Part shown: positions 14,480-21,472 of the stretch, piece by piece | Layout: each line of letters opens with the position of its first letter | How positions within the stretch are numbered: position 1 is the stretch's first letter | Assembly (NCBI GenBank): GCA_030045295.1 | Contig: JASIGD010000352.1 | Span: forward strand, 1-21,521 | Length of the DNA stretch: 21,521 nt | Source: Streptosporangiaceae bacterium | GTDB taxonomy: Bacteria > Actinomycetota > Actinomycetes > Streptosporangiales > Streptosporangiaceae | Direction: 5' to 3' | Program-made: the position numbers and the translations under genes | The notes under the pieces: model-generated | Databases searched by the model: none | Told to the model about the DNA's origin: nothing | What the model saw: only the letters and a program-made list of their open reading frames with translations

Positions 14480-15559
14480 TCAGCGATCGCGAGCTGGTGA
14501 GCCCCGCCGACTGACGGCCGGGCTGGCGGCACCTTGGCCGGCGGCTTCGCCGACAGCGGTACTGGTGTCCGTGCGCGGCATGCGGAGCCTCAGCCATGAG
14601 AGCAACAGCACCAACGCCACGACGAGACTGCCGATGCCGTAGACGAGGAACCCGGGAAGGGTGTTGATGTGGTTGACCATCCAGTCGAAGTTCTGGCCGA
14701 AGAACCCGGTGATGAACGTTAGCGGCAGGAAGACCGTTGCGAGAATCGTGAGCTGCTCGATAGTGCGGTTCTGCTGGACACTGACCCTCGTCTGCTCGAC
14801 GGAGATCACCGCCATGTTGGCCTCCAGCACGGTACGCAGCAGGTCACGCTGGTCGGCGATCCCCTCGTCGACCAGCAGCAGGTGGTCGCGGACGTCGCGC
14901 AGGTAGGGCCGCAGCTCGGGCGGGGCTGTGGTGCGCTCGACCGCCGAGATGACCGCAAGCAGCGGATGGACGGCCCGGTAGAAGCCAGTGGCCTCGCGGC
15001 GCAGCGAATAGATCCGCTCGGTCGGCGCGACCGCGCCCGAGAACACCGTTTCCTCGATCTCGTCGACGTCGCGTTCGACCGCGAGAACGACGGGCGCGTA
15101 GTTGTCCACGACCTCGTCCATGGTCGCCCAGAGCGCCGATGAACTGCCCAGTGCGAGCAGGTCCGGCCGCTTCTCCAGCCGCTGTCTGGCCTCGTGCAGG
15201 CCGCTCGCCACGCCCTGCCGTACGGTGATGACGAAGGTTGGCGCGAAAAGTGCGCTGACCTCACCGAAGTCGACCTCTTCGGTGTCCTCGTCATAGCGTG
15301 CGGTCCGCATGACAACCAGCTGCACTTCGTCGTCGTAACTCACGATCTTCGGGTGCCGGTGCAGGATCAGCGCGTCCTCCACCGCCAGTTCATGCAGGCC
15401 GAAAGTCTCGCGCACCTTCGCCAGCTCTTCCTCGCCCGGCTCGAACAGTCCCAGCCACACGAAGCCCCCTTGGGCGCACCGGGCCGTCGCCTGCCCGAGC
15501 GGCATCACGCCATCATGAGTCCGCTGGCCGTTCTGATAATGAGCACAGTCGACAATCAT
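14480..15559 (-). CDS. corA: CorA-family divalent metal ion transporter
   Basis: A 359-residue protein of CorA layout: an N-terminal cytoplasmic alpha/beta domain, a long helix region (~140-270) and two C-terminal membrane helices (about 267-287 and 303-324), with the pore signature between them. The signature, classically YGMNF, is GFFGQNFDWMV here (GQN at 288-290), a variant also used by CorA relatives. CorA proteins form pentameric channels for Mg2+ and, in some, Co2+ or Ni2+. The last ~30 residues are a disordered-looking A/S/G/R tail. The start ATG 15559 follows AAGGAGC at good spacing. It is a single gene, convergent with the flavoprotein gene. Confidence 0.93.
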   Translation of the reverse strand: MIVDCAHYQNGQRTHDGVMPLGQATARCAQGGFVWLGLFEPGEEELAKVRETFGLHELAVEDALILHRHPKIVSYDDEVQLVVMRTARYDEDTEEVDFGEVSALFAPTFVITVRQGVASGLHEARQRLEKRPDLLALGSSSALWATMDEVVDNYAPVVLAVERDVDEIEETVFSGAVAPTERIYSLRREATGFYRAVHPLLAVISAVERTTAPPELRPYLRDVRDHLLLVDEGIADQRDLLRTVLEANMAVISVEQTRVSVQQNRTIEQLTILATVFLPLTFITGFFGQNFDWMVNHINTLPGFLVYGIGSLVVALVLLLSWLRLRMPRTDTSTAVGEAAGQGAASPAVSRRGSPARDR

Positions 15560-16006
15560 CTGGACGCTCCTTGTCTGTGCTGGAGGCAGAGATCTGCACT
15601 ACGGCAGGCCTACGTGGCGGCCCTCCGCGTGCTGGGTTCGGCTACATAACGTCGATGCTTGCGGGGGACTAGGGAAAAAGCGCATCTGCACCGTGGCTTG
15701 CCACCCCTAAATCTCGCCTCATACGCCACTACCGTTTACTTATTCCTGCGCAGACTGTCCTGGAACTTGCGGCTATCTCAACCATGATCTTTCCCGGACA
15801 GGCTCGCATCGGAAAGATGGCCGAGGCTGGATCGGCTTTGCCAAACCGCTAAGTCAAGTTATCGCCGAGTTAATGAAGATATCACCGTTACCTCAGAAAA
15901 ACGTCAGTTCATGTTGAAAACATTACCTGGGCGGATATCCCGACGCCAGGCAAGAATGACGGACTTCACACGACCCAGGGTCCCGTCGCTGAAAGTTGGT
16001 GCGAAA
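15560..16006. other. A+T-richer intergenic region upstream of corA and the HAD relic
   Basis: No gene is supported. From about 15700 to 15920 the sequence is clearly richer in A+T than the rest of the window and would hold the divergent promoters of corA and the former HAD gene. An upstream ATG at 15911 extends the HAD frame but has no ribosome site and no family similarity. No RNA gene or repeat was recognised. Confidence 0.45.
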
Positions 16007-16300
16007 ATGGCCGACGCTTCTATTTCGGCGCCCCAGACGATCGCGGCGGTCCCGGCGGACGTGGACGGCACCGTGGTCACCAAGGTCAAAGTGGTCACAC
16101 CACGTGCGGTCGAGGCGATCGAGCAACTACACGACCGAGGGGTACTCTTCGCGATCACCAGCGGACGCCCGCCCCGTGGCATGCGCATGCTGGTCCACCC
16201 GCTGGAGATACACGGGCCGGTGGCGCCTTCAACGGCGGCATCATCGTGCTGCTGGACATGACCGTCGTCGACGAACGGGCCATCCCCAACGATGTCGCGC
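16007..16300 (+). pseudogene. Truncated, frameshifted HAD-superfamily (Cof-type) hydrolase
   Basis: The translation carries HAD motif I in TIAAVPADVDGTVVTK, then VTPRAVEAIEQLHDRGVLFA and ITSGRPPRGMRMLV, the start of Cof-type sugar-phosphate phosphatases. At about 16223 one base is missing: the family continuation GAFNGGIIV then LLDMTVVDERAIPNDVA is in the next frame. The similarity stops near 16300, so more than half of the usual ~270-residue protein is absent. ATG 16007 is the likely former start, immediately before the domain. Beyond 16300 the sequence belongs to a phosphoketolase relic on the other strand. Confidence 0.75.
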
Positions 16301-16451
16301 CGGTCCAGGTGGTTCACGTAACCATGTCGAACGGCGTCGTAGTGGTGCCCTCCCCCTTGTGACCGCGGACGTGGAAACCGTCGTGTCCATGCCGCCGGTA
16401 GACGAGCGGGTGGATGAGCCAGGGGTAGCGGTGGTAGGCGAAGACCACCTG
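16283..16451 (-). pseudogene. Relic of phosphoketolase C-terminal region
   Basis: On the minus strand the frame reads [43 protein letters not shown] and then a stop (16314-16316). This is the highly conserved C-terminal block of xylulose-5-P/fructose-6-P phosphoketolase (family form VIFAYHGYPWLIH...YRRTNH...[16 protein letters not shown]). The next family block appears in another frame as NHLDRRDIVGD. Only about 55 of ~790 codons remain. The fragment is antisense to, and abuts, the HAD relic. Upstream similarity is lost just past 16451. The intact enzyme would make acetyl-phosphate from pentose phosphate; this copy cannot. Confidence 0.8.
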
Positions 16452-16854
16452 CGGCGAACATCCAATGAAGAACCGGCTCTGCGGTGTTGGCCCCGGGCGT
16501 CCCGTACAGGTGATGCGAACGTTGCTGGAAGAGCGCAAGGAACACCGGTAGCGAGGAATACAAGAGCCCTTTAACGGAAACAGGGATCCGGGACTGGACC
16601 CGTTTGTCTGAGTCGATATCGGGACAGCGCCGGTTAATCCCGGCCAGGGCCGGGCCGCGGACATCGATCGTCCCTGGCCTGGCTATGGAATGACACCGTA
16701 AGGCGAGTGTCCAGTACGGCCAGTAATGCTGCCGTTATCGGTCGGGTAAAGCGGGCTGAACATGCGGCGTAAATGACGACCCTTTCGGCCAACATCGGGT
16801 GAACTCCTGGGTACGAATCTAGGCATGGTGAATCGGCGCTCGTACCGTTGAGGC
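16452..16854. other. Non-coding stretch between the phosphoketolase relic and the beta-PGM/GH65 unit
   Basis: No gene is supported. It holds an 8-bp inverted repeat GGCCAGGG (16642-16649) / CCCTGGCC (16672-16679) with a 22-base spacer, possibly an old terminator. The promoter for the GH65 gene should lie in its right half, but no clear consensus pair was found. Confidence 0.4.
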
Positions 16855-16956
16855 GTGCTTGGTCTCCCAGGTGACGTGCGCGGATGCCTCTTTGACCCGG
16901 ACGGCGCGCTCACCCAGATGGTGACCGGCCTCGCCGAGCTAATGGGGCAGCGATGA
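16855..16956 (+). pseudogene. Internally deleted beta-phosphoglucomutase (HAD) remnant overlapping the GH65 start
   Basis: This 33-codon frame from GTG reads VLGLPGDVRGCLFDPDGALT, which is the N terminus of HAD-type beta-phosphoglucomutase (family form RGC-FDLDGVLT), followed directly by MVTGLAELMGQR, which resembles the family's last residues (VV-DLAELL). The ~200 codons between are missing, in frame. The TGA (16954-16956) overlaps the ATG of the GH65 gene (16953-16955), the coupling typical of a real operon pair. Beta-PGM normally converts the beta-glucose-1-phosphate made by GH65 phosphorylases. The N-terminal match is clear; the C-terminal match is short and less sure. Confidence 0.65.
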
Positions 16957-19319
16957 CAACACAGGGCGCGTACGCGATCGAGCCATGGGTACTCAGAGAG
17001 ACCTACCTGGACCTGGACAAGCTGGCGCAGTCTGAGTCGCTGTTCGCGCTGGCCAACGGTTACGTCGGCTGGCGCGGCAACCTGGATGAGGGCGAGCCGC
17101 ACGGGCTGCCGGGAAGCTATCTCAACGGGGTCTACGAGGTGCGCCCACTGCCGTACGCCGAGATCGCCTACGGTTACCCGGAGACCGGGCAGTCGGTCAT
17201 CAACGTGACCAACGGCAAGCTGATCCGCCTGTTCGTCGACGACGAGCCGTTCGACGTCCGCTACGGGGAGCTGCGCTCGCACGAGCGACTTCTTGACTTC
17301 CGTGCCGGGGTGTTGAACCGCCGTGCCGAGTGGGTATCGTCGGCCGGAAAGCGGATCCGCGTCTCCTCCACCCGGCTGGTATCGCTCAGCCAGCGATCAG
17401 TAGCCGCCATCTGTTATGAGGTGGAGCCGCTTACCATCCCGGCGCGGTTCGCGCTGCAGTCCGAGCTGGTGGCGAACGAGAAGCAGCCTGGGCCGGCCAG
17501 CGCGGATCCCCGCGCGGCCGCGGTGCTCGAGAATCCGCTCGTGGGCGATTACCAGAATGCCGACGGGACGGCCGTCGTGCTCACGCACTCCACCCGGTTG
17601 TCCGGCCAGAAGATGGCCGCAGCCATGGATCACCTGATCGACGGCCCGCCCGGGGTGCTGGTCGAATCCAGGGTGTTTCCGGACGGAGGCCTGGTCACCG
17701 CGGCCACGACGCTGGAGCCAGGCCAGAAGCTGCGCGTCGTCAAGTTCGTCGCGTACGGCTCGTCGGGCGAGCGGTCGCTGACGGCAGTCCGTGATCAGGC
17801 CTGGGCGGCACTCACCGCGGCCCGACAGGCCGGCTGGGAGGGGCTGCTCACCGAACAGCGCGCGTACCTTGACGACTTCTGGGGCCGCGCCGACGTCGAG
17901 ATCGACGGGGATACCGAGGTTCAGCAAGCGGTACGCTTCGCGCTGTTCCACGTGCTGCAGGCCGGCGCTCGCGCCTATACCAAGGCAATCCCCGCTAAGG
18001 GCCTAACAGGACCCGGTTACGACGGGCACGCGTTCTGGGACACCGAAACCTTCGTGCTGCCGGTGCTTACCCTAACGGCCCCGGACGCGGCCGCCCACGC
18101 GCTGCGCTGGCGGCACTATACGCTTCCGCTGGCCATCGAGCGGGCCGCCCAGCACGGACTGAAGGGCGCGCTGTTCCCGTGGCGGACGATCAACGGCCAG
18201 GAGTGCTCCGGGTACTGGCCCGCCGGTACGGCCGCCTTCCACATCAGCGCCGACATCGCCGACGCGGTGATCCGGTATGTCGACGCCACCGGCGACACGG
18301 CGTTCGACCGGGGCCCCGGGATGGACCTGCTGACCCACACCGCCCGGCTGTGGCATTCCCTCGGCCACCATGACGCCCAGGGGGGGTTCCGCATCGACGG
18401 GGTCACCGGGCCGGACGAGTACAGCGCCGTCGTAGACAACAACGTCTACACCAACCTGATGGCCCGGCAGAACCTGCTGGCCGCGGCGGACGCGGCGACG
18501 CGGTACCCGGATCGCGCCCGTGAACTCGGCGTCGACGCGGAGGAGTCTGGTCGCTGGCGGGACGCGGCGCAGGAGATGGTCATCCCCTACGACGAGGCAC
18601 TCGGCGTGAATCCGCAGGACCAGGAGTTCACCGGCCATGAGGTCTGGGACTTCGCCGGCACCCCCCCGGACCAGTACCCGCTGCTGATGCACTTCCCGTA
18701 CTTCGACCTGTACCGCAAGCAGCTGGTGAAGCAGGCCGACCTAGTGCTGGCCATGTACTTGTGCCCGGACGCGTTCACCGCGGAGCAGAAGGCCAGGAAC
18801 TTCGACTACTACGAACCGCTCACCGTGCGGGACTCCTCGCTGTCCGCCTGTACCCAGGCCGTGATGGCCGCCGAGGTCGGGCATCTAGACCTAGCCTTCG
18901 ACTACCTCGGCGAGGCCGCCCTGATGGACCTCAGGGATCTGGCGCACAACACCCGCGACGGCCTGCACATCGCGTCGCTGGCCGGAGCCTGGATCGCGGT
19001 GGTCGGCGGCTTCGGCGGGCTGCGGCACCGGGACGGCATAGTCTCCTTCGCGCCGCGACTCCCCCAGGCTCTGTCCAGGCTCGCGTTCACGATCCTCATC
19101 CGCGGGCAGCGGCTGCGGGTGGAGGTAACCGACACGGATGTGACGTACTCGCTAGCGGACGGCGAGCCACTAGAAGTCCTGCACTACGGCGAGAAGGTGC
19201 AGCTCTCAGCGGACAAGCCGGAGGCCCGTCCGACCCAGGCGATCCGGGCCGACCCGCGGCCCAGCCAGCCGCCGGGACGGGAACCCATCCGCCGCCGCGC
19301 CCCCGAGGACACCGGCTGA
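16953..19319 (+). CDS. Glycoside hydrolase family 65 disaccharide phosphorylase (trehalose/maltose/kojibiose type)
   Basis: 788 residues, full length for GH65. The N-terminal beta-sandwich starts with EPWVLRETYLDLDKLAQSES and ANGYVGWRGNLDEG. The (alpha/alpha)6 catalytic domain shows GYDGHAFWDTETF, ALFPWRTINGQECSGYWPAG and DGVTGPDEYSAVVDNNVYTN; Glu489 is in the position of the catalytic acid. KQADLVLAMY and the phosphate-site DSSLS block (YYEPLTVRDSSLS) indicate a phosphorylase rather than a hydrolase. It would split an alpha-glucobiose with phosphate to beta-glucose-1-phosphate and glucose in the cytoplasm. Which disaccharide is used cannot be told. The last ~50 residues are a P/R-rich extension. 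Its start overlaps a beta-phosphoglucomutase remnant, so another enzyme elsewhere must use the product. Confidence 0.93.
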   Translation: MTTQGAYAIEPWVLRETYLDLDKLAQSESLFALANGYVGWRGNLDEGEPHGLPGSYLNGVYEVRPLPYAEIAYGYPETGQSVINVTNGKLIRLFVDDEPFDVRYGELRSHERLLDFRAGVLNRRAEWVSSAGKRIRVSSTRLVSLSQRSVAAICYEVEPLTIPARFALQSELVANEKQPGPASADPRAAAVLENPLVGDYQNADGTAVVLTHSTRLSGQKMAAAMDHLIDGPPGVLVESRVFPDGGLVTAATTLEPGQKLRVVKFVAYGSSGERSLTAVRDQAWAALTAARQAGWEGLLTEQRAYLDDFWGRADVEIDGDTEVQQAVRFALFHVLQAGARAYTKAIPAKGLTGPGYDGHAFWDTETFVLPVLTLTAPDAAAHALRWRHYTLPLAIERAAQHGLKGALFPWRTINGQECSGYWPAGTAAFHISADIADAVIRYVDATGDTAFDRGPGMDLLTHTARLWHSLGHHDAQGGFRIDGVTGPDEYSAVVDNNVYTNLMARQNLLAAADAATRYPDRARELGVDAEESGRWRDAAQEMVIPYDEALGVNPQDQEFTGHEVWDFAGTPPDQYPLLMHFPYFDLYRKQLVKQADLVLAMYLCPDAFTAEQKARNFDYYEPLTVRDSSLSACTQAVMAAEVGHLDLAFDYLGEAALMDLRDLAHNTRDGLHIASLAGAWIAVVGGFGGLRHRDGIVSFAPRLPQALSRLAFTILIRGQRLRVEVTDTDVTYSLADGEPLEVLHYGEKVQLSADKPEARPTQAIRADPRPSQPPGREPIRRRAPEDTG

Positions 19320-19602
19320 CCGGACGGAGAACCTCATCGAGCACACAACTACAGAGCGCGCGGGGTCCCCGGCGGATGAATAGTGTGCCGGGCACGCAGA
19401 GGAGTCTGGCCGGGCAAGTCATACGACTTGACGATCACGTTTTTCGCGCCCTGGTCAGTATTCAGCTTCCATCGACACCGGACGACGATCTCGGTTAAAT
19501 GGTGGGCGAGTCATTTAGAGTAGAATTTATTTGCGATTTCCGGGGTGGTGTCAGATCTCTAGGGAACGGATATAAGGACTTCCGCCCATCGGTGTCACTT
19601 CA
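19320..19602. other. Intergenic region with a small dyad and a 40-codon open frame
   Basis: CAAGTC (19415-19420), ATAC, GACTTG (19425-19430) is a small perfect dyad. A frame from ATG 19377 to TAA 19499 encodes 40 residues including VIRLDDHVFRALVSIQLP; it has no good ribosome site and may be another relic or chance. From 19500 the sequence becomes A+T-richer. Nothing else was recognised. Confidence 0.4.
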
Positions 19603-19798
19603 ATCCAAGGCCGCCTCCGTCTCAACGGACTGACCTATACGTCCCTTCAGCCGTACCTGCCGAACCTCCAGCATCTGGAGATCCTTAGCCGTGATATAGA
19701 CGGCTACCAGGCCCCCGCCCTACGAACAACTCGCCGCCTACTACCGCGCGCTCGGATACGACGAGCAAGCCCGGACCGTCTTGCTAGCAAAACAGTGA
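19603..19798 (+). pseudogene. C-terminal relic of an actinobacterial membrane-associated 'oxidoreductase'-type protein
   Basis: One frame gives RLRLNGLTYTSLQPYLP then LEILSRDIDGYQAP; after a frame change at the C-rich run near 19709-19720 the next gives PYEQLAAYYRALGYDEQART then VLLAKQ and TGA (19796-19798). This ending (LDGLTYE..., W-L-RD-DGYQPQPYEQLA..YR..GHD..AR.VLLAKQ) recurs in large actinobacterial proteins annotated as membrane-associated oxidoreductases, whose function is not established. Only the last ~65 codons remain, with one frameshift. The family label is from memory; the relic nature is clear from the broken frame and missing body. Confidence 0.6.
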
Positions 19799-19811
19799 GC
19801 GGATGATGTGG

Positions 19812-20000
19812 CTAAAATTCCGGCGCTCCTTGGCGAGGTGGTTCAGTGTCGTTCTCGTACTGTTCCATGTTGCTGAGGATCTGCAATTGGCGGACTTGTT
19901 CCCAGCCCATGCGGCGCTGTCGCGGGCCACGGATGAGATGGCAGAGGTAGAGGGCCAGCACGACTGGCCCGGTAACGAAGGCAAGCAGCCAGGTGATCAT
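19812..20000 (-). CDS. Small single-pass membrane protein (62 aa)
   Basis: 62 residues beginning MITWLLAFVTGPVVLALYLC, a single hydrophobic helix, followed by a basic turn (RGPRQRR) and a polar cytosolic tail, MGWEQVRQLQ, ILSNMEQYEND. The ATG at 20000 is chosen because GGAGG lies six bases upstream. The same frame is open much further, and an ATG overlapping the stop of the upstream small gene (near 20214) would give a 133-residue product, but that extension is P/S/R-rich and looks non-coding. It follows another small membrane protein on the same strand. Function unknown; the positive-inside rule puts the tail in the cytoplasm. Confidence 0.65.
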   Translation of the reverse strand: MITWLLAFVTGPVVLALYLCHLIRGPRQRRMGWEQVRQLQILSNMEQYENDTEPPRQGAPEF

Positions 20001-20209
20001 CTTGTCCTCCAACGAGCCGCGGGTCTGGCCCGCAAGCCGGTGAGCGGCTGCCGCACGTGGCTGACCCGGGCCGTGTCGTTCCCGCCGAGATGTGCAGCGC
20101 GTCGACATCCAGCGCATCGGTAACGGGGCCATGGGCACGTGTTCTGGCGGGCTTTTGGGGCCTGCCGGGCCGCTGGAGTCTGCTGCCGTTGGCGAGCTGG
20201 ACCGCTCAA

Positions 20210-20413
20210 TCATCGTGGGCCAGCGACGGCCAGGACACCGGGCTCTGGCTCCTCCGCCCCAGCCAAAGCCGCTTTGGCGGCGAGGTAGGCGTGCGCCTCG
20301 AAGTGGTCCGGCGGCAGGTCCGGGTGCTTGAAGACCATCCGCAGCGGGATGCCTACCCAGGCCAGCAGGAAGAACAGGGCCAGCGGCAAGTTGGCCCATA
20401 CCAGTGCAGTCAT
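20210..20413 (-). CDS. Small membrane protein (67 aa)
   Basis: 67 residues: an N-terminal hydrophobic helix, MTALVWANLPLALFFLLAWV, then GIPLRMVFKHPDLPPDHFEA and an Ala-rich, weakly charged tail (HAYLAAKAALAGAEEPEP). A strong ribosome site (AAAGGAGC) precedes ATG 20413. It is divergent from the LuxR-type regulator with 110 bases between, and upstream of the 62-residue membrane protein, suggesting a two-gene unit possibly controlled by that regulator. Function unknown; I recognise only a general type of short actinobacterial membrane protein. Confidence 0.7.
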   Translation of the reverse strand: MTALVWANLPLALFFLLAWVGIPLRMVFKHPDLPPDHFEAHAYLAAKAALAGAEEPEPGVLAVAGPR

Positions 20414-20523
20414 GGCTGTGCTCCTTTGCCCGGCCCCCCCGGCGCGGGCCGGAATGCGTCCTTAGGGATTGACATATCCGCCAGGGGCGAGCAGCGTCTA
20501 TACGTAGTTCGGGCACTCAGAGC
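20414..20523. promoter_or_regulatory. Shared control region of the small membrane protein pair and the LuxR-type regulator
   Basis: This 110-base divergent spacer contains TTGACA (20469-20474) and, toward the plus-strand gene, TATACG near 20499-20504. They are 24 bases apart, too far for a standard single sigma-70 promoter, so they are not called as a pair. Either may belong to one of the two divergent promoters. Confidence 0.4.
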
Positions 20524-21345
20524 ATGGCGAACCGGGGGGGTGCAGCCGTGTATGTGTCACTGGCTACGCTGCACAACGCGCTGCGGCTGGTTGATGAACT
20601 TGCTGATGCTGGCGGCCCCGCCGACCTGGGCAGGAAGGCGCTTCCCGCGCTGCACCAGCTGGTCGGCGCCGATATGCTGTCCTACAACGAGTTGGGCCCC
20701 GCACCCGGCCAGGTCTTCTATTGCGCCTACCCCGAGGACCTGGTTTTCAGCCCGGCCAGCCTAGCCGCATTCGCGGCGCATGCTTACCAGAATCCGCTGG
20801 TCAGCTATTACCGGGCCACCGGCGACGGCAGCCCGGTCAAGATCAGTGACTTCGTCAGCCGGGAGCGCTTCCACCGCCTGGCCCTGTATGCCGAGTTCTA
20901 CCGGCACCTGCCCGTCGAGCACCAGCTCGCGGTCAGCCTGCCCGGCCCCGCTGGGCGGGTGACCGGCATCGCGTTCAGCCGCAGCAGCGGCGACTTCACC
21001 GAAGACGACCGCGACCTGCTCACGGTCCTGCGCCGGCCGCTGGTCACCGCGATGGCCCGGGCACGAGCCAGCCACCGCGCCCGGCAGGCCCTGACCGGGC
21101 CCGTCGGCAGCGGCCTGACCGACCGCGAACGTCAGCTTCTTGAGCTCGTCGCCAGCGGCCGCACTAACACTGCCATCGCTCACACGCTGGAGATCAGCCC
21201 GCGGACGGTCGGCAAGCACCTCGAGCACATCTACCGCAAGCTCCATGTCTCCAGCCGCGCCGCGGCCGTCTATCGCTCCACCGCTGAGGCTATGACCAGC
21301 CCGCCAGCTAACACGCTTAGAGAAGACACCAGCGCACCAGGCTAA
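20524..21345 (+). CDS. LuxR-type transcriptional regulator with N-terminal sensory domain
   Basis: 273 residues. The N-terminal ~190 residues look like a GAF/autoinducer-like sensory domain (ADLGRKALPALHQLVGADML, SGDFTEDDRDLLTVLRRPLV). The C terminus has a LuxR-type helix-turn-helix: GLTDRERQLLELVASGRTNT, AIAHTLEISPRTVGKHLEHI, YRKLHVSSRAAAVYR. It binds DNA as a dimer in response to an unknown signal. The start is uncertain: ATG 20524 has little ribosome site, while GTG 20548 is preceded by a G-run (GGGGGG). It is divergent from the small membrane protein pair, a likely target by position only. Confidence 0.88.
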   Translation: MANRGGAAVYVSLATLHNALRLVDELADAGGPADLGRKALPALHQLVGADMLSYNELGPAPGQVFYCAYPEDLVFSPASLAAFAAHAYQNPLVSYYRATGDGSPVKISDFVSRERFHRLALYAEFYRHLPVEHQLAVSLPGPAGRVTGIAFSRSSGDFTEDDRDLLTVLRRPLVTAMARARASHRARQALTGPVGSGLTDRERQLLELVASGRTNTAIAHTLEISPRTVGKHLEHIYRKLHVSSRAAAVYRSTAEAMTSPPANTLREDTSAPG

Positions 21346-21390
21346 GGCCACCGGTCTCGGGCCTGCGGAGCCCTGTCACAGTAGGTGAGC

Positions 21391-21410
21391 GGCCGCTGAG
21401 CGCCGCGGCC
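21391..21410. terminator. Short GC hairpin after the LuxR-type gene
   Basis: GGCCGC (21391-21396), an 8-base loop and GCGGCC (21405-21410), then TT. It lies 45 bases after the regulator stop and may terminate it. The stem is short and such sequences are frequent at this GC content. Confidence 0.35.
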
Positions 21411-21456
21411 TTCAGTGAGCGCGCCTGATACTCCTATGCCTCAGCCGATAGCGGGC

Positions 21457-21462
21457 TAGGCT
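21457..21462 (+). promoter_or_regulatory. Possible -10 box TAGGCT
   Basis: TAGGCT fits the actinobacterial -10 form TANNNT and stands 10 bases before a GTG at 21473, the spacing of a leaderless transcript. No clear -35 element was seen. Confidence 0.3.
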
Positions 21463-21472
21463 GTCCGCGGGA

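Noticed and set aside
15560..16006. Small RNA or riboswitch upstream of corA
   Set aside because: Metal-sensing leaders before corA exist in other bacteria, but no convincing stem set was found here and the corA leader side shows no conserved core I can recognise.
20469..20504. Standard sigma-70 promoter TTGACA / TATACG
   Set aside because: The spacer is 24 bases, well outside 16-19, so the two boxes are unlikely to form one promoter.
19812..20516. A 234-residue protein using the whole open frame
   Set aside because: Only the last 62 codons look like protein and have a ribosome site (GGAGG); the upstream part overlaps another small gene antisense in frame and is low complexity.
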